Assembly: GCA_007694035.1 (NCBI GenBank)
Contig: RECM01000197.1
Location: 1-62,348 of the forward strand
DNA: 62,348 nt
Source: Balneolaceae bacterium
Lineage (GTDB): Bacteria; Bacteroidota; Rhodothermia; Balneolales; Cyclonatronaceae
Direction of reading: 5' to 3'
The translations under genes were made by a program, and so were the position numbers. This document shows positions 53,434 through 62,103 of this stretch, one piece after another. Below the pieces are notes generated by a model. It was not told the origin of the DNA. It made no database searches and saw only the letters and a list, made by a program, of their open reading frames with translations. Positions within the stretch are counted from its first letter, which is position 1, and each line of letters begins with the position of its first letter.

Positions 53434-54555
53434 ATGTCTCTGCATCTAAAATTAATTATTATCGCTATTCTGTTCGGCGGGTGCCATTATACGAGCGACC
53501 GGTCCGGAGTACCAGTTAACACATCCACCGAAATGCCGTATGTGGCAGCCAGCTTGCAGCCCGGTGTTACAAATGTCCATACTCTTTATCAGAATTCTGA
53601 TTTCCCTGCCGTTTCCGGGAACGACCTTGAGCAGGCGATACGGTCCATCCCGGAATTTTCCTCATTCATACTGTACCGCGACGGTGAAATTATCAGCGAG
53701 ATGTACAAAAACGGCGGTGCAGCAAACAGACCGGCCAACATTAAATCGGCTTCAAAAAGTATTTTATCGGCCCTTACGGGAATCGCTCTCAGAGAAGGGT
53801 TTATTGAAAGTATTGATGATCCGCTATCCGGATACCTGCCCGGTTATTTTGATGGCATTGATGATTCCCTGAAGCATCAGATTACCATAAGGCATCTTTT
53901 GATGATGAAATCCGGCCTGCGGTCGACCAGTTTCGGAAATTACGGTGCGTGGGTTGTGAGCCGCGACTGGGTGGGCTATGCTATCCGCGGACCACAGGTA
54001 CATCCGCCAGGCAGAAGCATGGCATACAGTACCGGCGATACCCATATCCTTTCGGCTGTATTGTCGGAAGCCTCGGGCATGAGTACCAGGCAGCTCGCTG
54101 AGCGGTATCTTTTCACACCGATGAACCAGGGGATTGGCGGCTGGGACCGTGACCCCCAGGGATACTTCTTTGGCGGTAACAATATGGCACTCAGTCCCTA
54201 TGCCCTGCTTGAGTTTGGAAGACTTTACCTGAACGGCGGAATGTATAACGGGGTGCAGGTACTTGACCCGGAATGGATACAGAAATCTCTTACAACCTAC
54301 CAGCATGGGATCAGTTTCAACAGCCGCAGACACGATTACGGCTACCTATGGTGGCATAACACCTTTGGCGGGCACAGCGTCTGGTTCGCATGGGGTTACG
54401 GCGGACAGTACCTTTTTCTGATCCCTGAAATGGACGCGGTTGTTGTATTGACCGGAAATCCGGATACGCGCTCAAGGGGCATGAACAACCGGATTTACTC
54501 CATCATGGAGACGACTGTGATACCATATCTTGCAGGATCAACTAAAAGAGATTAG
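53434..54555 (+). CDS. Beta-lactamase-family serine hydrolase, lipoprotein
   Basis: A 373-residue class C-type serine hydrolase. A lipoprotein signal (IIAILFGGCHY) is followed by the SxxK active site in KSASKSILSAL, and MAYSTGDTHILSAVLSEASG occupies the position of the YxN motif, with Thr rather than Asn; the last conserved segment is WFAWGYGGQYLFLIPEMD. Such proteins are esterases, DD-peptidases or beta-lactamases; the altered YxN makes true beta-lactamase activity less likely. The envelope location is inferred from the lipobox. Monocistronic. Confidence 0.88.
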   Translation: MSLHLKLIIIAILFGGCHYTSDRSGVPVNTSTEMPYVAASLQPGVTNVHTLYQNSDFPAVSGNDLEQAIRSIPEFSSFILYRDGEIISEMYKNGGAANRPANIKSASKSILSALTGIALREGFIESIDDPLSGYLPGYFDGIDDSLKHQITIRHLLMMKSGLRSTSFGNYGAWVVSRDWVGYAIRGPQVHPPGRSMAYSTGDTHILSAVLSEASGMSTRQLAERYLFTPMNQGIGGWDRDPQGYFFGGNNMALSPYALLEFGRLYLNGGMYNGVQVLDPEWIQKSLTTYQHGISFNSRRHDYGYLWWHNTFGGHSVWFAWGYGGQYLFLIPEMDAVVVLTGNPDTRSRGMNNRIYSIMETTVIPYLAGSTKRD

Positions 54556-54778
54556 TACATCAGCTGGAATGCATGCATTTGACCAGCATCCGCATCCCGG
54601 TTTCTGGTGCGCATAACCCGAATACGACGTGATCCGATCTGCTCAATCTGATCCGTTAAGCCCGATGTGCCCAATCCGGTTTACTGGTAATGATGGACTC
54701 CGGTTTGTCAATGTATCATTATGCTGCAAACCGAAGTGGGTTACCTGGTATTTGGGCATTTGTGGGCTTATCAGCACA

Positions 54779-55129
54779 TCATCTTGCCCCAACCGTTGCA
54801 GCCACTTCGCGTGCAACACCAAGATTATAGTCGAAAGCCAGTGTTTTGTAGTTCACAAGGTCTACGATTGTACCGATAAAACAGAGGCCGGCTGTAAACA
54901 GATAGAGCAGGCCCATGCCGATCTGCCCGAGCAGAAAGCGCTGAACGCCTGCTATTATGAAAAAGCCGAGGAGTGTAGTGAGAAGGATCAGCATAGGATC
55001 TTTGCGCCGCGACAGGTACACATTGGTAAATCTGCGTGCGGTTTCATCGTCCATATTATTTATGATGGCCTGAACATTGACCATCTCCTCGCCCTCAAGC
55101 TGGGGCATCAGATCGTTTACATTAGGCAT
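54779..55129 (-). CDS. TM2-domain protein
   Basis: About 116 residues. ATG 55129 (MPNVNDLMPQLEGEEMVNVQ) is preferred to the track start because it overlaps the DUF2752 stop by only 8 bases. After a charged N-terminal part (ETARRFTNVYLSRRKDPM) come two membrane helices with the TM2 pattern (LLTTLLGFFIIAGVQRFLLG, IGMGLLYLFTAGLCFIGTIVD). Function unknown; TM2 and DUF2752 proteins are often paired in Bacteroidota. Confidence 0.85.
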   Translation of the reverse strand: MPNVNDLMPQLEGEEMVNVQAIINNMDDETARRFTNVYLSRRKDPMLILLTTLLGFFIIAGVQRFLLGQIGMGLLYLFTAGLCFIGTIVDLVNYKTLAFDYNLGVAREVAATVGAR

Positions 55130-55478
55130 GTTGTTGTTCTCCGTGTTTGTTGATAGGATTGAATATTGTTTTATTTGGAATCGTAATGAGGGCAAGAGTC
55201 AGTATCCGGTAAAAAATGATCAGTACAGCGGGTATCCCGAACCAGTGAGATTTGAGTGAAGCTGTGATATCACCATGCAGAAAATGGGCCATTGACCGAC
55301 CGATGCCGCACCCCGGGCACCAGGCAATGCCTATATGGTGGAAAAGGCAGAGCGTAACCCCCTCACCCTCTGTTGGATACATCAGATAAAGCACAATCAG
55401 AGCCAGTGACCATATAACCGGTTCACTGTATCGCACCACCTTTTGCATATCTGGAAACCCTGTCATTTTCATTGACAT
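55122..55478 (-). CDS. DUF2752 membrane protein
   Basis: A 118-residue protein of the DUF2752 family: membrane helix, then the Cys-rich CLFHHIGIAWCPGCGIGRSM segment and a final helix (WFGIPAVLIIFYRILTLAL). The CPxCGxxR motif is the family hallmark and may bind metal or be redox active. It is upstream of and coupled to the TM2 gene. TAACTTTG on the minus strand at 55535-55542 is a possible -7 promoter box about 55 bases upstream. Confidence 0.88.
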   Translation of the reverse strand: MSMKMTGFPDMQKVVRYSEPVIWSLALIVLYLMYPTEGEGVTLCLFHHIGIAWCPGCGIGRSMAHFLHGDITASLKSHWFGIPAVLIIFYRILTLALITIPNKTIFNPINKHGEQQHA

Positions 55479-55534
55479 TGAGATCTGTTATTACCGCCCA
55501 TCAGATAACAAGCTATTTACACTACGTAATCCGA

Positions 55535-55542
55535 CAAAGTTA
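55535..55542 (-). promoter_or_regulatory. Candidate -7 box of the DUF2752-TM2 operon
   Basis: TAACTTTG on the minus strand fits TAnnTTTG; no good -33 element at the expected distance. Confidence 0.4.
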
Positions 55543-55606
55543 ATGTTTCACATCAAATAAACAACCGGAAACTGGAATTACCGAAACAGGGTATACTGTG
55601 TTGGGT

Positions 55607-56932
55607 TTAATCGCTCCGGATCAGGATCAGTTCCTCCTGCGGTTCGGTGAGATACTCCGCTCCTGAAGCGGTTACCACGGCCATCTCCTCGACAGAGATG
55701 GTTTTGGTGCCCCCCTCTATTTCCCACTTGTAGAAGCCGTCGAAGGCGAAAACATTCCCCTCGCGCAGTTGCCGGAAGGATGCGGGATGCGCCTCTCGGT
55801 CGAGTTGACCCCCGCCCAGCCGCGGTCCAACATCGTGTGCCACATACCCAACGGGGTGACCCGTGCTCCAGAAAACCTCCAGCGATCCGTTTTCCCGCAT
55901 CCATTCCCGCTGCGCCACATCCACCTCAAGTCCGGTGGCGCCCGGACGCATGGTGGCCAGTGCTTTCCGGTTGCCTTCGCGCGCAACCTCCCAGTAGCGC
56001 CGGATGTCTGCCGGCGGTTCTGTTTCACCCGGATGCAGCACATAGGCAAACCTCTGTATATCGGTAACCCACATGCCGTAGACTTTAATACCGAAGTCGA
56101 TCTGGATCACATCGCCGGCTCTGATCACCCTGTCGGTAGAGTGCGCGTGGCCACGGTCGGGACCGGAATTAACCAGCGGATTCTGGTCAGGTGCCCATGC
56201 GTCGCCCACCCCGATCTCCCGCATCCGCGACTTCAGGTAATCGGCAATATCCCGGTCGGTACTCACACCGGGCACCACCTGTGCATAGGCTTCCTCCTGC
56301 CAACGTGCGGTGATGTCAGCTGCACGGCGCATGATGTCGACCTCGGCGGGAAGTTTTACCGACAACCACTCATATACAAGCCCGGCGGATGAGACCACAC
56401 GGTTGCGCAGTTCCGGTGATAATGCCCCGGTAAAATGCCGGTACTGAGTATGGCTGAGACCGTCGGCAATCTCGTTGTCCTCGCTGAAGTTGAGCGCGAG
56501 CCTCCCCTTCACATTCCGGTTGATATACGCAGCAGCGGCCACAACTGCTCCGGTGTTATAGTCCACTACGGCTACACTGTCCTGCAGACCGAGTTCCACG
56601 AGTGCCGCAGCCTCACCAGGTGGTGAAAATGCGATGGTAAAGACCTCCTCACCCCGTAGTTCGAAGTAAAAAACGGCCGGTGCCACAGCGTTCTCGCACC
56701 CCACATGCATGGCAAGCGGATCGTTATTGTTTGACCGGCACACCACGGCCCAGGCAGTTACGCCGGCGCGCTGCATGGCTGCAGGTAACAACGTGTTTAT
56801 GCGCTCACGGCGGATTTCCTTCCAGGGGCCGGGCCCATCGAACGGGTTAACCGCCGGAGGGACATCCTGAGAACATGACGGAAGCATGAATAGAAGGATC
56901 AGACCGAGAACGCCTGTTTGAGTACGTTTCAT
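55607..56932 (-). CDS. M24-family metallopeptidase-like lipoprotein
   Basis: About 441 residues. ATG 56932 gives a lipoprotein signal (LGLILLFMLPSCSQD). The N-terminal half is a creatinase/prolidase-like domain; the C-terminal half is a pita-bread M24 domain with candidate ligands Asp in QIDFGIKVYGMWVTDIQRF (two), His in TGHPVGYVAHDVGPR, Glu in FYKWEIEGGTKT and Glu in ISVEEMAVVT. Aminopeptidase P/Xaa-Pro dipeptidase activity is the usual role; a lipid-anchored form would process extracellular peptides. Monocistronic as far as visible. Confidence 0.85.
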   Translation of the reverse strand: MKRTQTGVLGLILLFMLPSCSQDVPPAVNPFDGPGPWKEIRRERINTLLPAAMQRAGVTAWAVVCRSNNNDPLAMHVGCENAVAPAVFYFELRGEEVFTIAFSPPGEAAALVELGLQDSVAVVDYNTGAVVAAAAYINRNVKGRLALNFSEDNEIADGLSHTQYRHFTGALSPELRNRVVSSAGLVYEWLSVKLPAEVDIMRRAADITARWQEEAYAQVVPGVSTDRDIADYLKSRMREIGVGDAWAPDQNPLVNSGPDRGHAHSTDRVIRAGDVIQIDFGIKVYGMWVTDIQRFAYVLHPGETEPPADIRRYWEVAREGNRKALATMRPGATGLEVDVAQREWMRENGSLEVFWSTGHPVGYVAHDVGPRLGGGQLDREAHPASFRQLREGNVFAFDGFYKWEIEGGTKTISVEEMAVVTASGAEYLTEPQEELILIRSD

Positions 56933-56977
56933 TTTGACAGCAATTTCAGTAGTCAATATTATGAAGTATAGTTAAAC

Positions 56978-57013
56978 GTAAAAGTGCACAAGGATTATAT
57001 CCCTGTGCACTTT
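56978..57013 (-). terminator. Long palindrome/terminator stranded beside the IS
   Basis: A 10-bp perfect outer stem (AAAGTGCACA and TGTGCACTTT) plus an inner GGAT/ATCC stem at 56981-57013; on the minus strand it ends in TTTT. It lies between the M24 gene and the insertion sequence. Before insertion it would have been about 80 bases downstream of the minus-strand membrane-protein gene at 58372, so it is probably that operon's terminator. Confidence 0.65.
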
Positions 57014-57035
57014 AGGTATTCAGTAATTTTATTAA

Positions 57036-58313
57036 GGGGCCTTTGAAAAACCTCTGTTAATTTAACATTTAAATTACCGGCTTTGGTTATACTTTCGTAT
57101 CTTGTAAGCATAATAATAGCAAACACATAGCCGGTTAAAATTATGCCAAAAGATACTCAACTCAGCCTGGCCGACCAACTCTTCCATCCACACAAGCACA
57201 ACACTAGAACTGCCCAGTTTCTCATGAGCATGGACAAGGTAATCGACTGGAATGCACTGGTCAGTATCATCAGTGTACTCGATCAAACTGGCACCGCTCG
57301 CGGTGGCCGCCCCCGGCATAGTCCCCTGTTGATGGTCAAAGCCTTGTTTTTGCAGCATTTCTACGGGCTGAGTGATCCCCAGCTCGAAGAGCAGCTCAAC
57401 GACCGGCTGTCCTTTCAACGATTCACCGGAATGAGCCTGGGCCACCGGGCTCCGGACTTCACCAGCTTCTGGAAATTCAAAGATGAACTGGCCAAAGCGG
57501 GCCTGACCGAGAAGCTCTTCGAGGAGGTCAACCGGCAGCTGGACGCCAAAGGGCTGTTTGTACGCAAGGGAACCATAGTGGATGCCACCATGATCGAATC
57601 GACCAACCGGCCGATGAAGGGCGAAAAGCAGCAGCAGCCAGAGGCGGTTGCCAACCCGCAGAAGGACACCGAGGCGCGTTCCTCTAAAAAGGGAAATCGC
57701 CATTACTTCGGATACAAGGGCCATATCGGGGTGGATATGGGCAGTAAGCTCATCAATCGGCGAATATTCACCCCGGCCAACGATCACGACAGCAATTTCA
57801 CCGAACAGCTCGCCGACCCTGAAGCGCAGGCCCTGTTCGGGGATAAAGGTTATGCCGATGACCGCATCAAAAAAATGGCCCGGCAGTTCGGCTGGTTCTA
57901 TGGCATACTCGATAAAGCCCGGAAGGGCCAAAAACTCAGCGGCTCTCAAGTCAAACGCAATACACGAATGGGCCGGATCCGGGCTGTAGTGGAACATCCC
58001 TTTGCCTGGATGAAGACCCAAGCGGGTGGGCTCAGGGCCAGTGCACGGAGCATGATCAAAAACGCGTTGACTTTCGACTTCAAGTGTATGTGTTGGAACT
58101 TGAAACAGGCCGGATTGCTGTTGGCCAGGCATCCCTGATGGGTGAAGTATGTCTATGAACCACGAAAAGCACATAAAATGGTCGAAAACACCACCCGATA
58201 GGGTGCCGGATAGGTCATTTTGGTCGATATTCAGAGTGGTGGTTTCGAACACAATGAAAAATATTCCATCAATTGTTTAACAAGGATAATTCAAGAGGTT
58301 TTTATTAGGCCCC
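57036..58313 (+). mobile_element. Complete IS5-family insertion sequence (1278 bp)
   Basis: The left end GGGGCCTTTGAAAAACCTCT and right end (reverse complement GGGGCCTAATAAAAACCTCT) are terminal inverted repeats of about 20 bp with few mismatches. ATTAA flanks the element on both sides (57031-57035 and 58314-58318) as a target duplication. One full transposase gene fills it. Intact ends and duplication point to recent insertion. It separates a small peptide/membrane operon from its terminator. Confidence 0.93.
57143..58138 (+). CDS. IS5-family DDE transposase
   Basis: A 331-residue transposase. An N-terminal IS5-type DNA-binding domain (SPLLMVKALFLQHFYGLSDP, LEEQLNDRLSFQRFTGM) precedes the DDE catalytic core: Asp in GTIVDATMIES, Asp in LFGDKGYADDRIKK and Glu in RAVVEHPFAWMK. 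Length matches intact IS5-group transposases. It has no frameshift. A 392-codon antisense ORF through it (57074-58252) is a shadow. Confidence 0.95.
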   Translation: MPKDTQLSLADQLFHPHKHNTRTAQFLMSMDKVIDWNALVSIISVLDQTGTARGGRPRHSPLLMVKALFLQHFYGLSDPQLEEQLNDRLSFQRFTGMSLGHRAPDFTSFWKFKDELAKAGLTEKLFEEVNRQLDAKGLFVRKGTIVDATMIESTNRPMKGEKQQQPEAVANPQKDTEARSSKKGNRHYFGYKGHIGVDMGSKLINRRIFTPANDHDSNFTEQLADPEAQALFGDKGYADDRIKKMARQFGWFYGILDKARKGQKLSGSQVKRNTRMGRIRAVVEHPFAWMKTQAGGLRASARSMIKNALTFDFKCMCWNLKQAGLLLARHP

Positions 58314-58371
58314 ATTAAATGAATTTCTCAAACCATCTACAAGATATCAGTTTTATGTTAGGAATTCTTAC

Positions 58372-58683
58372 TCATGTATTAACTACTAAAGAATTGCTGA
58401 TTTTTTTGCTACACTTGGCTGAGTAATAAAAAACAGTAAGTATAGTATCAGCTATTATACCGAACCCAGCTGCGATTGCATAAATAGCTGGAACAGGATC
58501 AAGTGCTAATGATCCTAAGATTACGCCAAACAGTAGAATAGCTTGTTCGACATAAAATCCAAATGGAAGGATTAATCTTAAATCATTAAAATGATTCAAT
58601 TCATTTATATATGTTTTAATCCTAAATATGCGGTATCCAATTATTACAACTACCGCCAAAAGTATTACAAGTATCGTAGGCAT
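58372..58683 (-). CDS. Small hydrophobic membrane protein
   Basis: A 103-residue protein with three likely membrane segments (ILVILLAVVVIIGYRIF, LPFGFYVEQAILLFGVILGS and IYAIAAGFGIIADTILTVFY) and a short polar tail. I recognise no family. Its ATG lies 21 bases after the stop of the decayed Cys-rich ORF on the same strand, so it is the second gene of that operon. Base composition here (58320-59230) is clearly more AT-rich than that of the neighbours, suggesting acquired DNA. By position it could be an immunity or export partner of the Cys-rich peptide; that is conjecture. Confidence 0.6.
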   Translation of the reverse strand: MPTILVILLAVVVIIGYRIFRIKTYINELNHFNDLRLILPFGFYVEQAILLFGVILGSLALDPVPAIYAIAAGFGIIADTILTVFYYSAKCSKKISNSLVVNT

Positions 58684-58704
58684 AATTTTAGAAATAAAGT
58701 ATTA

Positions 58705-59227
58705 TTAATCACAATAAATAACTCGTTCATACCCAGCTAATATCTCAGCTGCACAAACGGCTGCTAAAGTAGTCATACATCATTTTGCACCTGCAAGGCA
58801 AGCAAAACATTAAAGAGCTCCAGCATCTCTACAATGATCTTCCATGCAACCCAAAACATTATCAGAGGTACAACTCAATAGTCTAACATCGTCATCTTTA
58901 TTACCTAAATCCGAGGTTCTACCTGAGCCCAGAAGATTAAAATTACTATCGTACATTTGAATAATTTCATTTTGTGGTTTTGTTTGGTTAGCATGTGAAT
59001 CAAGCAAATAATCGCTCAATTCATTTTGTTCAATGCTAAAATTTAGGTAAAACATTTCATTATTCCTTTGCTCCCGTAAAACTCTTTGGATATCAAGGTC
59101 AACTGTTTTTTCACTTAGAAAATTGCTAACATTATCATCAGAATCAGAAAAATTATAAAGTATCCTAATTCCGTGAGGATTATTAATTATTAGATATCTA
59201 AAGATACATTGATTCCAGAATACGGTT
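58705..59227 (-). pseudogene. Cys-rich peptide gene with two in-frame stops, N terminus lost
   Basis: One reading frame runs from just after a stop near 59228 to TAA 58705 and reads on sensibly through TAA 58810-58812 and TGA 58780-58782. The C-terminal part is cysteine-rich across both stops: LGCMEDHCRDAGAL, stop, CFACLAGAK, stop, CMTTLAAVCAAEILAGYERV, then IYCD. Even Cys spacing and small Ala/Gly residues recall bacteriocin-like peptides (for example halocin C8-type domains), but I cannot show homology. Upstream residues (e.g. LNFSIEQNELSDYLLDSH) are hydrophilic and lack a start codon with signal. The track shows only 58810-59055. Probably a decayed gene, AT-rich and next to an IS. Confidence 0.55.
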
Positions 59228-59305
59228 TACATCCGGTTTAAACGAGCAACATCAGAGGTGACGCTGTGTATCCACACTAGTAAAAATGCATCTTTAGGCA
59301 ACAAC

Positions 59306-60562
59306 CTACGCAACAACAGGTTCCGGTTCCTGATACATCATTTCCCGCCGGGCAACGGTGTTCAGCCATGTAATTCCGATCACCACCAGAATAATTGCAA
59401 AAAGCACTATGGTCTGGTTGATGTTCAGGATATTGAACTCAAGCAGAAGCGCCGCGATCACCACGGAAACCGATTCGCAGAAAGTAAGGTACAGCCACTC
59501 CGAACTAAAAATTCGTCCGCGGAAACTGTCGGGGGCACGTTTCTGGATCAATACTGTACTCATCACCCAGTTGGCCCCCGAACCACAGTGGGCAATAAAC
59601 ACAAAAAGAAGCATCACACCCAGGCTGCCTGTGAACCCGACCACCACATAGGCTGTTCCTGCCGTGATCATGGCGAAACCGGTGGCCCTGATCCAGTTCC
59701 GCTCATCCTTGAAGAAGCGGCGGATCATGATAGGCCCGACCGCTGTGCCGAGTCCGCGACTGGAGTAAAGCAGCCCGATTCCGATGCTGCCCATTAGCAG
59801 TACCTCCTCCGACAGCAGGATGAGCAGATAGACCAGGCCCCCGAGCATAATCGAGAACGATCCTTTGGCCAGCGACGGCCGCAGGATCTGGGGACTGTTA
59901 ACCAGGAAAGCCAGCCCGTCTTTAATGCCACGGAACGGATTTGACAGGTTGGCGATCTGTTCCGCATCGCGTACATGCGGGATGACCGCCTTCCAGATGA
60001 ACCAGGCGGAGAGCACATAGGTTACAGCGTTGGTCATAAAAACCACGTCCCGGCCCAGCAGGGCTGTTGCAAGTCCGCCGATACCCATTCCCATGGTGAA
60101 GATTACGCTCCAGCTCAGGTTCGAAAGGATATTGGCATAAACCAGCTCATCAGGCGTGGTCACATTCGGAATGGAGGACGATTTGGCCGGCTCAAAAACA
60201 GCCGAACCCATCATTTGCAGGGCGGTTAACACAAAAGCGGCCCAGAGCCACTCCGGCGTACCGATAAACAAAAATCCCAGTACCACAACTGCCCGGAAGA
60301 GATCGCAAAGAATCATTAGCGTACGCCGGTCGAAACGGTCGGAAACATAGCCGGCCAGTGGCGAAAAAACGGCAAAACTGATCATTTTCACCACAATAAG
60401 CGCGCCCAGTACCAGTTCGGAATCGGAATAGTCGACCACAAGGGCATAGATGGCAAGCAGGCCGAACCAGTCTCCAAAGTTGGAAACAACCTGGCTCAGC
60501 CAGAGGCGGCGGTAGTTATGGTTGTACCTGACAAGGTCGAGGTATGGACGGAAGGTGCGCAA
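59306..60562 (-). CDS. MFS transporter (MFS_3/EntS-like)
   Basis: A 418-residue major facilitator with about 12 membrane segments. It opens with RYNHNYRRLWLSQVVSNFGD, holds the loop 2-3 motif GYVSDRFDRRTLMILCDLFR and resembles MFS_3 exporters such as EntS and macrolide exporters. The substrate is unknown. The only start in frame is TTG 60562; no ribosome-binding site is visible, and a heptamer array begins 10 bases upstream, so the native 5' end or promoter may have been altered. Divergent from the methyltransferase gene. Confidence 0.9.
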   Translation of the reverse strand: MRTFRPYLDLVRYNHNYRRLWLSQVVSNFGDWFGLLAIYALVVDYSDSELVLGALIVVKMISFAVFSPLAGYVSDRFDRRTLMILCDLFRAVVVLGFLFIGTPEWLWAAFVLTALQMMGSAVFEPAKSSSIPNVTTPDELVYANILSNLSWSVIFTMGMGIGGLATALLGRDVVFMTNAVTYVLSAWFIWKAVIPHVRDAEQIANLSNPFRGIKDGLAFLVNSPQILRPSLAKGSFSIMLGGLVYLLILLSEEVLLMGSIGIGLLYSSRGLGTAVGPIMIRRFFKDERNWIRATGFAMITAGTAYVVVGFTGSLGVMLLFVFIAHCGSGANWVMSTVLIQKRAPDSFRGRIFSSEWLYLTFCESVSVVIAALLLEFNILNINQTIVLFAIILVVIGITWLNTVARREMMYQEPEPVVA

Positions 60563-60572
60563 TGGGGGGATT

Positions 60573-60677
60573 TAGTGGGTAGTGGGTAGTGGGTAGTGAG
60601 TATTGAGACACAAGACTCAAGACTCAAGACACAAGACATAAGACATAAGACGTGAGACATCAGATATCAGGGTTCAG
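60573..60677 (+). repeat. Composite heptamer array upstream of the MFS gene (15 units)
   Basis: Fifteen contiguous 7-bp units in one phase: TAGTGGG three times, TAGTGAG, TATTGAG, ACACAAG, ACTCAAG twice, ACACAAG, ACATAAG twice, ACGTGAG, ACATCAG, ATATCAG, GGTTCAG. The order from TAGTGAG-like to ACACAAG-like is the same as at leuA. The rest of the 60563-60903 spacer is G-rich, then AT-rich, without a gene; TATCATTTG near 60876 resembles a -7 box for the methyltransferase with one extra base. Confidence 0.93.
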
Positions 60678-60903
60678 GGATTGGTTGGGGTTGGAGCGGG
60701 GTGGTTGTGGAAGATCAGGTACTGACGGTTTGTGAAAGTTATGGGTTTTGAAGGTAAATAGGGTAGGATTCGTTCCCCTGGGAAATTTGTGGGGGGATGC
60801 ACTGACTGAAAAACTGAATTCTTTCTGTTTCAACTATCATTTGCCATTTCGGGTAATGAATTTCATGTGATGAACAGGGCGGGCGATTTCCTATTTTACG
60901 TGT

Positions 60904-62064
60904 ATGGCTGATTTTACACGACAGGGTACGATTTCGCTATCGTGCCCGAAGCTTTTATCGGGATTTCTGGAGCAGGAGGTCATTGAGCTTGGATACAAAC
61001 CGTTGAGGGTGCGTCCTACCGGCATCGACATCAAGGGGTCGCTGAACGACTGCATAGGGCTTAACCTGAACCTGCGTACCGCTCACCGCGTTCATTATCT
61101 GATCAGTGAAAAGCCGGTTGCGGATCCGAACGAGCTCTACGAGTGGCTCGTACAGATTCCATGGGAGGAATGGATCGACCCCGACGGCTATTTTTCGGTG
61201 ACATCCAGGATCAGCCATCCGAGCATCAACAACACTCAGTTTGCCAATCTTAAATGCAAGGATGCGATTGTAGACCGCATACGCAAGACCAGCGGGCGCC
61301 GGCCCGACACCGGAGCCGACCTGAACCGGACAGTGGTTTTCCTGTTCTGGAACCAGCAGAGCGCACGAATTTTCATGGATACATCCGGAGAATCGCTGTC
61401 GAGGCGTGGTTACCGTCAGGAGAGCTCAATGGCCCCAATGCAGGAAAGCCTGGCTTCGGCCCTGCTGATGGCATCCGGGTGGAACCCGGGGATGCATTTT
61501 GTTAACCCGATGTGCGGCAGCGGAACCATTGCCATTGAAGCGGCCATCATGGCCCGCGGATTCGAGCCCGGAGCGGTCCGGAAAAACTACGGCTTCATGC
61601 ATATCCCCGGTTATGACCGGGATCTCTATAAAAAAGTACGGCTTCACAACCGTGTGAACCGCATACAGGAGCCCTCCTGCCGGATTATCGCCACCGATAA
61701 TTACCCAGGGGCCATCTCTGCGGCCAGGAAAAATGCGGCCACGGCAGGTGTAGAAGAGCTGATCGAGTTCAGTGTATGCGATTTCGCTGATACACCTGTA
61801 CCCGACGGGGATGCCATAATTATGATGAATCCACCCTACGGCGAGCGCATGGGCGAGATACAACAGCTTGAGCAGCTCTATAACCGGATAGGTACTTTCC
61901 TGAAACACTCTTGTGCAGGTAAAACCGGGTTTGTGTTTACCGGCAATATGGAGCTGGCAAAAAAAATCGGGCTGAAAGCATCAAAACGAATTCCGTTTTA
62001 TAATTCGACCATCGAATGCCGGCTGCTTGAGTTTGAACTGTTTGAGGGGAAGAAAAGGCAGTAA
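60904..62064 (+). CDS. THUMP-domain class I SAM RNA methyltransferase (RlmL N-domain-like)
   Basis: A 386-residue 23S rRNA/tRNA guanine-N2 methyltransferase of the RlmL/YpsC type. Residues about 1-60 are ferredoxin-like, 60-165 THUMP (RTAHRVHYLIS, YFSVTSRISHPSINN), and 175-380 a Rossmann methyltransferase with SAM motif VNPMCGSGTIAIEAAIMARG and catalytic IIMMNPPYGERMGEI (NPPY, typical of N2-methylguanine enzymes). Start ATG 60904. Its stop lies inside a 15-bp direct repeat that begins another repeat cluster. Confidence 0.92.
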   Translation: MADFTRQGTISLSCPKLLSGFLEQEVIELGYKPLRVRPTGIDIKGSLNDCIGLNLNLRTAHRVHYLISEKPVADPNELYEWLVQIPWEEWIDPDGYFSVTSRISHPSINNTQFANLKCKDAIVDRIRKTSGRRPDTGADLNRTVVFLFWNQQSARIFMDTSGESLSRRGYRQESSMAPMQESLASALLMASGWNPGMHFVNPMCGSGTIAIEAAIMARGFEPGAVRKNYGFMHIPGYDRDLYKKVRLHNRVNRIQEPSCRIIATDNYPGAISAARKNAATAGVEELIEFSVCDFADTPVPDGDAIIMMNPPYGERMGEIQQLEQLYNRIGTFLKHSCAGKTGFVFTGNMELAKKIGLKASKRIPFYNSTIECRLLEFELFEGKKRQ

Positions 62065-62088
62065 AATGGCGGCGAAAAGGCAGTAAAA
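62052..62088 (+). repeat. 15-bp direct repeat containing the methyltransferase stop
   Basis: GAAAAGGCAGTAAAA occurs at 62052-62066 and 62074-62088, 22 bases apart; the stop codon TAA (62062-62064) lies in the first copy. Confidence 0.9.
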
Positions 62089-62103
62089 AGGCAAAAGTGG
62101 GGA

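Noticed and set aside
57074-58252. 392-codon minus-strand ORF through the insertion sequence
   Set aside because: It is antisense to a clear DDE transposase and has no recognisable domain; its length reflects codon bias of the real gene.
58810-58812. Stop-codon readthrough or selenocysteine in the Cys-rich ORF
   Set aside because: One stop is TAA, no SECIS-like structure was seen and the N terminus lacks a start, so decay is the simpler reading.
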